Source: Arthrobacter sp. S41
GTDB taxonomy: Bacteria; Actinomycetota; Actinomycetes; Actinomycetales; Micrococcaceae
Length of the DNA: 64,000 nucleotides
Direction of reading: 5' to 3'
Assembly: GCF_004320535.1 (NCBI RefSeq)
Contig: NZ_SIHY01000001.1
Span: forward strand, 806,001 to 870,000
Position numbers and translations under genes: made by a program
Shown: positions 52,046 through 61,808 of the stretch, one piece after another
Position numbering within the stretch: the stretch's first letter is position 1
Layout of the letters: every line of letters starts with the position of its first letter
Notes under the pieces: generated by a model
Databases searched by the model: none
What the model was told of the DNA's origin: nothing
The model's input: the letters and a program-made list of their open reading frames with translations, nothing else

Positions 52046-52728
52046 TTGAACGTCCACAACACGAACAATCAACTGGCTAATGCCGATTCTGTAGCAGTTA
52101 TTGGATTGGGTCGTTTCGGCGAATCCTTGGCCCTAGAACTGATGAAGTCGGGCACGCATGTGTTAGGCATTGATCAACCGGAGCATACCGTTCAGGCCCT
52201 AAACGGCGAACTGACTCAGGTAGTACGTGCAGATGATTCCAACCGAGAGACCCTGGAACAATTATCGATTCATGAATTTGATCGAGTTGTTGTTGCCGTC
52301 GGCAGCCACTGGCAATCATTAATTTTGTGTTGTTCCCTGCTGGCCAGCATGGGAATCCCGCAGATCTGGGCTAAAGCGCAAGATGACCGACATGGTCTAG
52401 TCCTTGAACAATTAGGTATCCACCACATCGTGTACCCAGAGAAGGACATGGGCAAGCTTGTTGCGCACCTTGTACGCGGATCGCTGATCGATTTCCTTGA
52501 AATCGATCCCGGCTACGCAATGGTCAAAATGGACGCACCTTCAATTCTGCAGGGTACTAAGCTCAGCGATGCCGGCGTGCGCAACAAGTACCGCGTCACC
52601 ATCGCTGCAACGACAAACGCAGACGGTGAATGGAAAATACCGAGGGCGATACGGTATTACACACTGGTGATCAGCTCTTGGTACTCGGTTCAGTTGCCGA
52701 TAACGAAGCCTTTGGGCAACTTGCCTAA
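52046..52728 (+). pseudogene. ktrA: Decayed potassium-uptake regulator gene ktrA (frameshifted)
   Basis: The first about 198 residues read as an RCK/KtrA protein: nucleotide-binding VAVIGLGRFGESLALELMKSGTHVLGID, VVAVGSHWQSLILCCSLLASMGIPQIWAKAQD and the start of the TrkA-C domain. Near 52642 the frame breaks after GEWKIP; the proper C-terminus continues in another frame as GDTVLHTGDQLLVLGSVADNEAFGQLA with a stop at 52726-52728. A one-base deletion explains this. The start is a TTG or is lost. KtrA gates KtrB, so the whole two-gene system appears dead. Confidence 0.85.
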
Positions 52729-52800
52729 CCGTTGCTCCCGTAAGAACCCAGCTGCGGCCGAGGCGTTATTGGCGCCGTCGCCCAATTTTCATAGCTCCCA

Positions 52801-52867
52801 AAACTCAATGGGCGCCTTCAACTCATCATGGAAGGCGCCCATTGGCGGCTTTTGACCTTAGGTTTTA
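52801..52867 (+). repeat. Intergenic hairpin element, copy A (terminator after ktrA)
   Basis: CAATGGGCGCCTTC (52806-52819) pairs with GAAGGCGCCCATTG (52831-52844). The sequence from AAACTCAATGG through the hairpin and on to about TTAGGTT reappears at 63921-63985 with only a few changes, mainly in the loop and in three or four flanking bases. Confidence 0.8.
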
Positions 52868-52975
52868 GCTAGCTTTCAGCACTCAGTTTCGGTACGAAGG
52901 CCACACCTGTAAGCACGGCAGGCTGACGTGACCATGAATACTGGTGATACGTAGACCCCTAGAATCCGCTCGGTA

Positions 52976-53146
52976 CTACTTGTTCTTCCTCCGCAGCGAG
53001 CCAAACATGATTAGCCAAAGGACAAAACCCGAGAGACCAGCCAACCAATTTCGCGAAAACGCACCTATGGATTCGGGAAGGTTTACCAAAGCAAGCGACA
53101 GTATCAGAAGAAGAGCCAACACGATTAGAGAATGAGGCCTAGTCAC
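52976..53146 (-). CDS. Small two-helix membrane protein (56 aa), unknown
   Basis: The 56-residue product starts with GTG at 53146, whose GTGA overlaps the stop of the upstream secreted-protein gene, implying translational coupling. It has two hydrophobic helices (SLIVLALLLILSLALVNL and WLAGLSGFVLWLIMFGSL) joined by a short loop and a basic tail RRKNK. No family is recognised. Size, topology and coupling to an exported cysteine-rich protein make an accessory, anchor or protective membrane partner possible. That is speculation from context only. Confidence 0.5.
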   Translation of the reverse strand: MTRPHSLIVLALLLILSLALVNLPESIGAFSRNWLAGLSGFVLWLIMFGSLRRKNK

Positions 53147-53634
53147 GAATTCCACGGACCAATCAGTAATCCGGCAATGAAAAAGAATCCTCCAGTCGCG
53201 ACTGCACAGTCGAAAGGTCTCTTGCCACACCATTCGTTGAGACTCTTATAGGTACGTGTATCTACTACTCTGTTCATTTTTCCGTCGTTACGGCGTAGTA
53301 CCAGATACGCTCCTTTGCACGGATTCGTGCCTGATTTGAAGTTCACCCAGATATTTCTGGAATATACTTTTCCCGTCGCGGAACATGTTCTCTGCCAACC
53401 TGCAACCGCAGCGCATGCTGGGTTCGCGACAACTGGCCCCGAATCAACGGCAGCGGTCGAACTTTCCGCTAAGTCAACCGCAGTAGTTTCAGGAGTGAAC
53501 GAACAAGGCGTCGTCGCAGCAGGTAACCCAACACTCTTAACAGATTCGACCGCTTGCACTGGTACCGCTACTAACGAGAACAAAACCGCATACGTCGCGA
53601 TAATTGCCGTCAAGCGCACTGTTATTTTCTTCAA
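53143..53634 (-). CDS. Secreted six-cysteine protein with hydrophobic C-terminus, unknown
   Basis: The 163-residue product starts at TTG 53634, with GGAG 6 nt upstream. The N-terminus KKITVRLTAIIATYAVLFSLVAVPVQA is a clear signal peptide with cleavage after about residue 28. The mature part has six cysteines (44, 74, 84, 106, 136, 143) that could form three disulfides, a basic central region (YSRNIWVNFKSGTNPCKGAYLVLRRNDGK) and a hydrophobic end (VATGGFFFIAGLLIGPW). I do not recognise the family. The stop overlaps the start of a 56-residue membrane protein. The surrounding DNA looks more AT-rich than the flanking operons. Confidence 0.55.
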   Translation of the reverse strand: MKKITVRLTAIIATYAVLFSLVAVPVQAVESVKSVGLPAATTPCSFTPETTAVDLAESSTAAVDSGPVVANPACAAVAGWQRTCSATGKVYSRNIWVNFKSGTNPCKGAYLVLRRNDGKMNRVVDTRTYKSLNEWCGKRPFDCAVATGGFFFIAGLLIGPWNS

Positions 53635-53765
53635 AAAATCTCCATCGACATTGCGAGTGTCGAATATTACACACCAGATGTTATCGCATCTATTAGTTTC
53701 CGACAAGGACATTTTTCAACCTAGCGAAAGAGCAATCGCCGCTAGGACTGCCGCTTGATACCTCC

Positions 53766-54164
53766 CTAGAGAGCCTTCGATGCCCTTTCAGAGTCAACAA
53801 ACCACCACAATCTGGCGAAATTGCGGCAACGATAGATGCAACTTTCTAAATTGCGCGAGTTGCTTGGACGGATTTCGCCGCCGTGGCTGAGCCAAGCAGC
53901 CAGCAATGCAGGAGAAGGAAGAAGATTACCGACCACGAACCGGTAGGCGGACTTTTTGGACTTGGATGACCGGATACGCAAAGCTGCGCGGTTTATCTCT
54001 GGCGAGGTAGGCCAGCGCACGAGGCGCACCTCTTGTACCGCGATTGTCTTCAGCGAACTATTTGGCTGAACGTTCTCAGCGAACTTCCTTTCCCCTAGTG
54101 ACAGTCCGAAAATGCTGGCGTGTATTTCGTCCGGAACGACGATGAAGAATATGACGTCCGACAC
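53766..54164 (-). CDS. Hypothetical protein (132 aa), possibly a remnant
   Basis: The 132-codon frame begins GTG at 54164 without a recognisable ribosome binding site. The product is soluble, basic in the middle (RIRSSKSKKSAYRF) and Trp/Arg-rich at the end (CRNFARLWWFVDSERASKAL). It has no known motif. It is in the same direction as, and upstream of, the secreted-protein gene, with a 131-bp gap. It could be a real orphan gene or the remaining end of a truncated one. Confidence 0.35.
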   Translation of the reverse strand: MSDVIFFIVVPDEIHASIFGLSLGERKFAENVQPNSSLKTIAVQEVRLVRWPTSPEINRAALRIRSSKSKKSAYRFVVGNLLPSPALLAAWLSHGGEIRPSNSRNLESCIYRCRNFARLWWFVDSERASKAL

Positions 54165-54280
54165 GTTTTTTGACTCATTGAAGTAACCACCGCAGACAGA
54201 TTGCGCGCCCTATAGTAATGTCACATTTCAGGCGCCACAATTCGAAACTCACGTTCCACTTAAGCCAACGGGAGCAGTAC

Positions 54281-56719
54281 ATGTCGCAACCAATTGATGC
54301 CCGAGATCTCCGCGATACCAATGCCGCAAATCCGGTGACGACACCCGCACAGTTCCGCCAACAACTGTTACGTCACCTGCAGTACACAGTCGGTAAGAGT
54401 CCGCAACAAGCTTCACTCTTCGACTGGCGGATGGCCCTGTCCCACACGGTCCGTGACTACGCGGTGGATCCTTGGTTTGGTGCGACCCGCCGCACCTGGG
54501 ACGAAGACCGCAAACGGGTCTACTACCTGTCGATGGAATTTCTGATCGGCCGACTGCTTGAAGACCAAGCAATCAACCTGGGACTACGCGATGTCATGGT
54601 TCAGACACTTGCGGAATTCGGTTTGAGCTTTGATGAAGTGGCCGCGGGCGAACCTGATGCGGCATTGGGCAATGGTGGGTTGGGTCGTTTGGCTGCCTGC
54701 TATCTGGAATCCATGGCCACCATGGGCTGTCCGGCGTACGGCTACGGCCTGCGCTACGAACATGGACTGTTCCGCCAGCACTTTGAAAACGGGCGGCAAA
54801 TCGAAACCCCAGAAAACTGGCTGGCTACCGACAACCCGTGGGACTTCACACGCCCTGAAGCCGCCTACCCAGTGGGCTTTGGCGGCGAACTCTCCGAACA
54901 CGACGGCGCCTCAATCTGGTCACCAAACTCCAAGGTGCTCGCCTCCGCCCACGACACACCAGTGGTTGGTTACGGCGGACAGTGGGCCAATACCCTGCGC
55001 CTCTGGGCGGCCATGCCAAGCGCCGACCTCTTTGACCTGAACCGCTTTAACGCCGGCGACTTTGCTGCTGCATCCGAGCCCGAGGCATTGGCGCGAAGCT
55101 TGAGCCGAGTGCTCTACCCGAACGACACCACCGAAGGCGGCAAGGAGCTACGGCTCTCCCAGGAATACTTCCTGACCTCCGCCTCCGTGCAGGACATCCT
55201 GCGCCGCCACCTCGCCACGCATCAGGATTTGCTCAAGCTCCCGGAGTTTGTTGCCATCCAGATGAACGACACCCACCCAGCGATTGCCGGCCCGGAACTG
55301 ATCCGCCTGCTGGTGGACGAGCACGGCGTGAACTTCGATTCGGCAGTGAAGACTGCCACCGAAGTTTTGGGCTACACCAACCACACGTTGCTGCCCGAGG
55401 CCCTGGAGCGCTGGAGTGTGGGCTTGATGCGCAAGGTGCTTCCACGCCACTTGCAGATCATCGAAACGTTGGACACCCAGTTTGTTGAACTGCAGGGATC
55501 ATCCCCGGACCCAGTGCGCCTGATCAGCCACGACCAGGTCAGCATGGGCGACCTGGCCTTCGCCACCAGCCACAAGGTGAACGGCGTTTCGGCGCTGCAT
55601 ACCGAACTGGTCAGCAAGGACCTGTTCCCGGTACACAACGCCCTGCACCCCGGGCGCATCGTGAACATCACCAACGGCATCACTCCGCGTCGCTGGCTTA
55701 AGCTAGCCAACCCATCATTGGCTGCGTTGATTACCGATACTATTGGCGCCGGTTGGGAAACCGACCTGGAACGACTTCGTGATCTGGAGCCTTACGTCGA
55801 GGATCCAGCCTTCCGCGCCGCCTTCGGCCGTAGCAAGCTTCAAGCCAAGGAACATTTCACCGGCTGGCTCGCCAAGGAACACGGCATCGAATTGCCTGCC
55901 GACGCCTTGTACGACGCCCAGGTGAAGCGACTGCACGAGTACAAGCGTCAGCTGCTGAACATCTTGTGGACCATTGCGCACTGGCAGCGGATCAAGCGCG
56001 ACCCGCAGGCCAATTGGGTCCCGCGTGTCAAGATCTTCGGCGGCAAGGCAGCCCCGAGCTACCACATGGCCAAATTGATCATTCAGCTGATCAACGACGT
56101 TGCCGACGTTATTAACAACGACCCTGAGACCTCGCACCTGTTACGCGTGGTGTACCCAGCAAACTACGGCGTCTCGATGGCTGAGAAACTGATCCCGGCC
56201 GCGGATCTATCCGAACAGATTTCCACGGCCGGCATGGAAGCCTCTGGCACCGGCAACATGAAGTTTGCGCTTAACGGTGCGCTGACCATCGGTACCCTGG
56301 ACGGGGCGAACGTTGAGATCCGTGAGCACGTGGGAGAAGAAAACTTCTTCCTCTTTGGGCTCACTACCGAACAGGTCGCCGAACGCCGGGCTCAACCCGA
56401 TCACTCACGCACCGCTCTGGAAGCCAGCCAAACCCTGCGCGATGTGCTTCAAGCTATTGCCGAGGGCACCTTCAGCCCCGAGGATCACCATCGTTATGAC
56501 GGGCTGCTCGACTCGATGTGGAACAGTGACTGGTTCTTGGTGGCCTCAGACTTTGAGGACTACGACCGGGCGCAGGGTGAGGTGGCCACCTGCTACGCCG
56601 ATCCTGAACGCTGGCAGCGCATGGCGATCCTGAACATCGCCCGTATGGGGTATTTCAGCTCTGACCGCTCAATTCGCGAATATATGACGCAAATTTGGGA
56701 CGTGGAATCCGCACTTTAG
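54281..56719 (+). CDS. glgP: Glycogen/maltodextrin phosphorylase
   Basis: The 812-residue GT35 phosphorylase has an N-terminal SMEFLIGRLLEDQAINLGL and GNGGLGRLAACYLESMATMGCPAYGYGLRYE, the QMNDTHPAI segment, KRLHEYKRQLLNI, and the pyridoxal-phosphate site EASGTGNMKFALNGALTIGTLDGANVEI with the Schiff-base lysine. It releases glucose-1-phosphate from glycogen. The ATG at 54281 has GGGAG 6 nt upstream; a further in-frame start at 54218 lacks one. It is the first gene of glgPBCAX. The length and motif pattern are those of proteobacterial GlgP. Confidence 0.97.
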   Translation: MSQPIDARDLRDTNAANPVTTPAQFRQQLLRHLQYTVGKSPQQASLFDWRMALSHTVRDYAVDPWFGATRRTWDEDRKRVYYLSMEFLIGRLLEDQAINLGLRDVMVQTLAEFGLSFDEVAAGEPDAALGNGGLGRLAACYLESMATMGCPAYGYGLRYEHGLFRQHFENGRQIETPENWLATDNPWDFTRPEAAYPVGFGGELSEHDGASIWSPNSKVLASAHDTPVVGYGGQWANTLRLWAAMPSADLFDLNRFNAGDFAAASEPEALARSLSRVLYPNDTTEGGKELRLSQEYFLTSASVQDILRRHLATHQDLLKLPEFVAIQMNDTHPAIAGPELIRLLVDEHGVNFDSAVKTATEVLGYTNHTLLPEALERWSVGLMRKVLPRHLQIIETLDTQFVELQGSSPDPVRLISHDQVSMGDLAFATSHKVNGVSALHTELVSKDLFPVHNALHPGRIVNITNGITPRRWLKLANPSLAALITDTIGAGWETDLERLRDLEPYVEDPAFRAAFGRSKLQAKEHFTGWLAKEHGIELPADALYDAQVKRLHEYKRQLLNILWTIAHWQRIKRDPQANWVPRVKIFGGKAAPSYHMAKLIIQLINDVADVINNDPETSHLLRVVYPANYGVSMAEKLIPAADLSEQISTAGMEASGTGNMKFALNGALTIGTLDGANVEIREHVGEENFFLFGLTTEQVAERRAQPDHSRTALEASQTLRDVLQAIAEGTFSPEDHHRYDGLLDSMWNSDWFLVASDFEDYDRAQGEVATCYADPERWQRMAILNIARMGYFSSDRSIREYMTQIWDVESAL

Positions 56720-56780
56720 GCCGCGCCTCCACGACACGATGAGTAATACTGTCGTGACCTGCGTCATCTTGAATTGAGCG

Positions 56781-56807
56781 TGCTCTCAGTGTGTTTGGAT
56801 GAGAGCA
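56781..56807 (+). promoter_or_regulatory. Hairpin in the glgP-glgB gap
   Basis: TGCTCTC (56781-56787) pairs with GAGAGCA (56801-56807) just upstream of the glgB ribosome binding site. Its role (weak terminator or mRNA stabiliser) is unknown. Confidence 0.35.
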
Positions 56808-56829
56808 ATTGAATCGACTAGGAGTCCCA

Positions 56830-59022
56830 GTGACTAACGAAGGCAAGAGTCTTTCGGTGCTCGACGTGCAACAGGTTCACCTGTTGGCGCAGGGGCGGCA
56901 CCCGGACCCGTTTGCGATGCTCGGTCCCACCGAAGATGGCAAGCAGGTTCGGGTGCGCATTCCCGGGGCTGAGCAACTGTGGTTGTTTAACGCCACCGAC
57001 GAAGTGCAGCTGAAGGCACACCCTAGCGATCCGGCGCTGTTCACCGGGCCAGCCTTGCCGTACTACCGTTTGCGCATCCATTGGCCCTCGGGCTACGTGG
57101 AGGAACGCGAGGACGCTTACCGCTTTGGCCCGGTGTTAGGCCAATTTGATGAACATCTAATTGGGCAAGGTGAGCACCATGGCCTGTGGAAGACGCTCGG
57201 CGCGCACCTGATCACCCACGAGCAAGTGCCCGGTGTGCACTTTGCCCTCTGGGCACCCAACGCTGCCCGAGTCTCCGTGGTCGGCGACTTCAACTCCTGG
57301 AACGGCACCGTCCACCCGATGCGTTTGCGTGGGGCCACCGGCGTCTGGGAACTCTTCCTACCCGGGCTTAATGAGGGCACGGTGTACAAGTACGAGCTAC
57401 TTGGCCAGGACGGGCAAGTGCTGCCTTTAAAGGCCGATCCGGTCGGCTTCGGCTCCGAGCATCCGCCCGCCACCGGTTCAGTGGTTCGCACTCTAGACGC
57501 CCATGATTGGAACGATGAACAATGGGTCGCCCGGCGCGAGTCGATCAACGCGGTTGATGCCCCGATCAGCATCTATGAGGTGCATTTAGGTTCGTGGCGT
57601 CGCGATGGCAACACCAATAAGTCACTAAGCTACTTGCAGCTGGCAACACAACTTGTGGACTATGTGGCGGACCTGGGCTTCACCCACATCGAGGTGCTGC
57701 CGGTAAGCGAACATCCCTTTGACGGGTCCTGGGGCTACCAGCCGGTCGGGTTATTCGCCCCCACCGTCCGTTACGGCACGCCGCAGGAGTTCGCGGCATT
57801 TGTTGATGCCGCCCACGCCCGCGGGCTCGGGGTCATTGCCGACTGGGTACCCGGGCACTTCCCCACCGACCAGCACGGACTGGGCCGATTTGATGGCACC
57901 GCACTGTACGAACACCTCGATCCGCGTGAAGGGTTCCATCCGGACTGGAACACGCTGATCTATAACTACGGCCGCCCAGAAGTGCGCAATTTCCTGGTGG
58001 CCAACGCGCTGTACTGGCTTGATGAGTACCACCTCGACGGGTTACGCGTAGACGCGGTCGCATCGATGATCAACCGCGACTACTCGCGTAAGGACGGCGA
58101 GTGGATTGCCAATAAGGACGGCGGCAACGAAAACTATGAGGCGCTCGAATTCCTGAAGCAGACCAATGTGGCCAGCTATGGACAACATCCAGGCATCACG
58201 ATGATCGCTGAAGACTCCACCTCCTACCCCGGAGTCACCCGCCCGGTGGATGCCGGCGGTCTGGGCTTTGGTTACAAGTGGAATCTGGGCTGGATGAACG
58301 ATTCGCTGGAGTACTTCGGCAAGGATCCGGTCTATCGCAAACATCATCACAACCAGCTGACCTTTGGCATCACCTACGCCTTCAGCGAGAACTTCCTGCT
58401 GCCCATCAGCCATGATGAGGTGGTGCACGGCAAGGGTTCGATGTACTCGCGGATGCCCGGAAACCACGCCGACAAACTTGGCAATCTCAAGGCCTTCTAC
58501 GGCTACATGTGGGGCTACCCGGGCAAAAAGCTCTTGTTCATGGGCCAAGAGTTCGGGCAGCGCAGCGAATGGAACTTCCAGGGGCAACTCGAGTGGGATG
58601 CGCTTGACGATCCCGGTCATGCTGGGGTGCTCTCCCTAGTACGCGATTTGAATAAGCTCTACCGCGAGCAACCCGCCCTGCATCGGCGCGATACAAGTGC
58701 CGAAGGGTTCCAATGGCTGCTGGTCGACGACGTTGAACACCAGGTGTTCGCATGGCTGCGCCGTGGCGAGCCAGGCGACGCGCACGTAGTTGTCGTCGTG
58801 AACCTCACCCCGGTTGATCGCACCGGTTTCCGTATCGGATTCCCGGTGGCCGGACGCTGGGTTGAGGCCCTCAATACCGATTCCGAGAGCTACCACGGGG
58901 CCAACCGCGGCCACGGCGGGGCGATCGAAACCGAAGCCGTCCCCGCGGGCGGCGAAGCACAATCCGCACTACTCACACTCCCACCTTTATCGGCAATCTA
59001 TTTTGTGGAGGAACGCTCATGA
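56830..59022 (+). CDS. glgB: 1,4-alpha-glucan branching enzyme
   Basis: The 730-residue GH13 branching enzyme has N-terminal CBM48-type modules (1 to about 225) and a catalytic barrel with nucleophile Asp in [11 protein letters not shown], acid Glu in MIAEDST and stabiliser in [16 protein letters not shown]-terminal beta-sandwich follows. It transfers glucan segments to alpha-1,6 branches. GTG at 56830 follows AGGAG by 5 nt. It lies 110 bp after glgP, and its stop overlaps the glgC start. Length equals E. coli GlgB. Confidence 0.97.
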   Translation: MTNEGKSLSVLDVQQVHLLAQGRHPDPFAMLGPTEDGKQVRVRIPGAEQLWLFNATDEVQLKAHPSDPALFTGPALPYYRLRIHWPSGYVEEREDAYRFGPVLGQFDEHLIGQGEHHGLWKTLGAHLITHEQVPGVHFALWAPNAARVSVVGDFNSWNGTVHPMRLRGATGVWELFLPGLNEGTVYKYELLGQDGQVLPLKADPVGFGSEHPPATGSVVRTLDAHDWNDEQWVARRESINAVDAPISIYEVHLGSWRRDGNTNKSLSYLQLATQLVDYVADLGFTHIEVLPVSEHPFDGSWGYQPVGLFAPTVRYGTPQEFAAFVDAAHARGLGVIADWVPGHFPTDQHGLGRFDGTALYEHLDPREGFHPDWNTLIYNYGRPEVRNFLVANALYWLDEYHLDGLRVDAVASMINRDYSRKDGEWIANKDGGNENYEALEFLKQTNVASYGQHPGITMIAEDSTSYPGVTRPVDAGGLGFGYKWNLGWMNDSLEYFGKDPVYRKHHHNQLTFGITYAFSENFLLPISHDEVVHGKGSMYSRMPGNHADKLGNLKAFYGYMWGYPGKKLLFMGQEFGQRSEWNFQGQLEWDALDDPGHAGVLSLVRDLNKLYREQPALHRRDTSAEGFQWLLVDDVEHQVFAWLRRGEPGDAHVVVVVNLTPVDRTGFRIGFPVAGRWVEALNTDSESYHGANRGHGGAIETEAVPAGGEAQSALLTLPPLSAIYFVEERS

Positions 59023-60353
59023 ATTCAGCACCTGATACTCGTCACCTGACCGGTGCACCACCGCGCCTTTCCAGCCAGGCGATGGCCTTCGTTCTTGCCG
59101 GTGGCCGTGGAAGCCGGCTCGAAGAGCTCACCGACCGCCGGGCCAAACCGGCGGTCCACTTTGGTGGCAACTCGCGGATTATCGACTTCCCGCTGTCCAA
59201 CGCCCTAAATTCTGGGGTACGTAAAATGGCGGTGGCCACCCAGTACAAGGCACACTCGCTGATCCGCCACATGCAGCGAGGCTGGGGCTTTTTCCGTTCC
59301 GAACGCAACGAGTACCTGGATATCCTGCCAGCCAGCCAGCGCGTGCAGGAAAACAAGTGGTACCTGGGCACCGCGGATGCGGTCACCCAAAATATCGATA
59401 TTGTTGATGACTACGACGTCGAGTACGTGATCATCTTGGCCGGTGACCACGTATACAAGATGGACTACGAGGTCATGCTGCACCAGCATGTGAATACCAA
59501 AGCCGACGTGACAGTCGGCTGCCTAACGGTGCCACGCGAGGAGGCTACCGGCTTTGGCGTGATGCATGTTAATCGCAATGGGCGCATCGTGGACTTCCTC
59601 GAAAAGCCGGCTAATCCTCCGGGCATGCCGGAGAATCCAGATATGGCACTGGCTTCCATGGGCATCTACGTGTTCAACTGGAAATTCCTGCGCGAATTGT
59701 TGCTCAACGACGCCGAAGATCCAAGCTCAAGCCACGATTTTGGCCACGATTTGATTCCCTCTGTGGTGCGCAACGGCAGTGCGTACGCCCACAAGTTCAC
59801 CGATTCTTGCGTCATGGGCGGACTGGAAACCGAGCCGTACTGGCGCGACGTCGGTACTATCGATTCCTTCTGGCAGGCGAATCTGGATCTCACCAAGGTC
59901 GTCCCTTCGCTGGATCTTTACGACAACACCTGGCCCATCTGGACCTACGCCGAGTTGACCCCGCCTGCAAAATTCATCCACGACGATGAAGCGCGACGTG
60001 GGCAAGCCATCGAGTCGCTCATCTCTGGAAATTGCATCCTTTCCGGGGCCGATGTTCACCGTTCGCTGTTGTTTACCGGAAACCGAGCGCACTCCTTCTC
60101 GAAGCTGGATCAAGTGGTCTCCCTGCCAAACGTCGATGTGGGCCGCAACGCCGATCTGACCAAATGTGTGATCGACAGCCGGGTGCACATTCCTGAGGGT
60201 CTGGTCGTTGGCCAGGATCCGGTCGAGGATTCAAAATGGTTCCGTCGCACAGATTCCGGGGTTGTGCTGATCACCCAGCCGATGCTCGACCGCCGTGCTG
60301 CAGTGCTCGACGGGGCCTTGAAATTGAGCCCAGAGCAGCTGAAGGGAGAATAA
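59019..60353 (+). CDS. glgC: Glucose-1-phosphate adenylyltransferase (enterobacterial type)
   Basis: The 444-residue nucleotidyltransferase makes ADP-glucose. It has the pyrophosphorylase signature [25 protein letters not shown], then [74 protein letters not shown] and a C-terminal left-handed helix domain. Segments such as [36 protein letters not shown] and [20 protein letters not shown] follow E. coli GlgC far more closely than the roughly 404-residue actinobacterial GlgC. The start overlaps the glgB stop (ATGA). Confidence 0.96.
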   Translation: MNSAPDTRHLTGAPPRLSSQAMAFVLAGGRGSRLEELTDRRAKPAVHFGGNSRIIDFPLSNALNSGVRKMAVATQYKAHSLIRHMQRGWGFFRSERNEYLDILPASQRVQENKWYLGTADAVTQNIDIVDDYDVEYVIILAGDHVYKMDYEVMLHQHVNTKADVTVGCLTVPREEATGFGVMHVNRNGRIVDFLEKPANPPGMPENPDMALASMGIYVFNWKFLRELLLNDAEDPSSSHDFGHDLIPSVVRNGSAYAHKFTDSCVMGGLETEPYWRDVGTIDSFWQANLDLTKVVPSLDLYDNTWPIWTYAELTPPAKFIHDDEARRGQAIESLISGNCILSGADVHRSLLFTGNRAHSFSKLDQVVSLPNVDVGRNADLTKCVIDSRVHIPEGLVVGQDPVEDSKWFRRTDSGVVLITQPMLDRRAAVLDGALKLSPEQLKGE

Positions 60354-60359
60354 GAACCG

Positions 60360-61808
60360 ATGGCTCAACGACAACGCCGTGTGCTGTCTGTTGCTTCCGA
60401 ATGTGCACCGCTGGTCAAAACCGGCGGTCTGGCCGATGTAGTTGGCGCCCTGCCCGCTGCCCTACTACCGCTGGGATGGCGCACCCGCATCTTGATGCCC
60501 GCTTATCCTGGCGTGCTGGAGCAGGTAGGGCGTACCCGACGAATTTGGCGAGAAGAGAACCTTTTTGGCGGCCCAGCCTCAGTCCGGACCGGTCGCTACG
60601 AAGGCCTAGACCTGCTGTTGCTGGATGCGCCGCATCTCTTTGACCGGCCCGGCGGCCCGTACGTGGTTGATGGGCACGACCATCACGATAACCATGTACG
60701 TTTTGCCGCACTGTCTTGGGTGGCTGCGCGGATTGCAATCGAGGGAACGAGTGATCGTTGGCGCCCCGATGTGGTGCACGCCCACGATTGGCAGGCCGGG
60801 CTGGTGCCTTCCTACCTGAAGTATGCCGGCTCCTCGATCCCAAGCCTGCTGACCATCCACAACATTGCCTTCCAAGGCGTTTTTGGTCCCGATCAACTCG
60901 ATGCACTGCACCTTCCCACCTGGGACTTCCATTCGGAGGCCTTGGAGTACCACGGGCTGGTCAGCACGCTGAAGGCGGGACTGGTTCATGCCTCACAGGT
61001 GAGCACCGTGAGCCCGAGTTATGCTCAGGAGCTGACCCGCGCGGAGTTCGGCTTTGGGCTTGAGGGTGTAGTGTCCATGCGGGGCGAGCGCGGCGAGCTC
61101 AAGGGCATCCTCAATGGCATTGATACCGAAGTCTGGAACCCTGCCACGGATCCGATGGTTACCAACTACAGCGCGGTGGATTCAACGGCCAAGGCAGAAA
61201 ACCGTCAAGCGCTGCTCGACGAGTTCTCTCTCGAAAATCCTTCTGGTCCGTTGGCTGTGGTGGTCACCAGACTCACCCATCAAAAGGGTGTAGACCTGTT
61301 GCTGGAGAAGCTACCGACCTTCATCGAATCCGGTGGTGCAGTCATCGTACTGGGTTCCGGCGACCCCGGCTACGAATATGCCCTGGGCGAGCTAGCGGCC
61401 CGCTATCCAGGCTCGGTGGGATTGCACATCGGTTATGACGAACGGCTGAGCCACCGGTTATATGCCGGAGCAGATTTAGTGTTGGTTCCTTCACGCTTTG
61501 AACCGTGCGGGCTGACCCAGCTAATCGGGCTGCGCTACGGCGCTATTCCGTTGGTGGCCGCGACCGGTGGTCTGCGTGACACCGTCGTGGATGCCACGCC
61601 AGAGAATCTGGCAAATGGGACTGCCACCGGTTTCACCTTCAGTGACATCGATGCCGGAGGCTTGGGCTTTGCCCTAGGCCGAGCAGTGGACTTGTATGCC
61701 GATACTCAAGCCTGGGAGCGCCTGCGCGATCAGGGGTTGCACACCCCGGTGGACTGGGGCACATCGGCGGCCGTCTATGCTCAGCTATTTACGGAACTCA
61801 TCTCATGA
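60360..61808 (+). CDS. glgA: Glycogen synthase (GT5, enterobacterial type)
   Basis: The 482-residue ADP-glucose-dependent glycogen synthase has KTGGLADVVGALPAALLPLGWRTRILMPAYP at the N-terminus, VVHAHDWQAGLVPSYL, LLTIHNIAFQG, KGILNGIDTEVWNPATD, TRLTHQKGVDLLLEKL, PSRFEPCGLTQLIGLRYGAIPLVAATGGLRDTV. These are GT5/GlgA motifs; the common actinobacterial synthase is a shorter GT4 protein. It starts 6 nt after glgC with GGGAG upstream, and glgX overlaps its stop. Confidence 0.96.
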   Translation: MAQRQRRVLSVASECAPLVKTGGLADVVGALPAALLPLGWRTRILMPAYPGVLEQVGRTRRIWREENLFGGPASVRTGRYEGLDLLLLDAPHLFDRPGGPYVVDGHDHHDNHVRFAALSWVAARIAIEGTSDRWRPDVVHAHDWQAGLVPSYLKYAGSSIPSLLTIHNIAFQGVFGPDQLDALHLPTWDFHSEALEYHGLVSTLKAGLVHASQVSTVSPSYAQELTRAEFGFGLEGVVSMRGERGELKGILNGIDTEVWNPATDPMVTNYSAVDSTAKAENRQALLDEFSLENPSGPLAVVVTRLTHQKGVDLLLEKLPTFIESGGAVIVLGSGDPGYEYALGELAARYPGSVGLHIGYDERLSHRLYAGADLVLVPSRFEPCGLTQLIGLRYGAIPLVAATGGLRDTVVDATPENLANGTATGFTFSDIDAGGLGFALGRAVDLYADTQAWERLRDQGLHTPVDWGTSAAVYAQLFTELIS

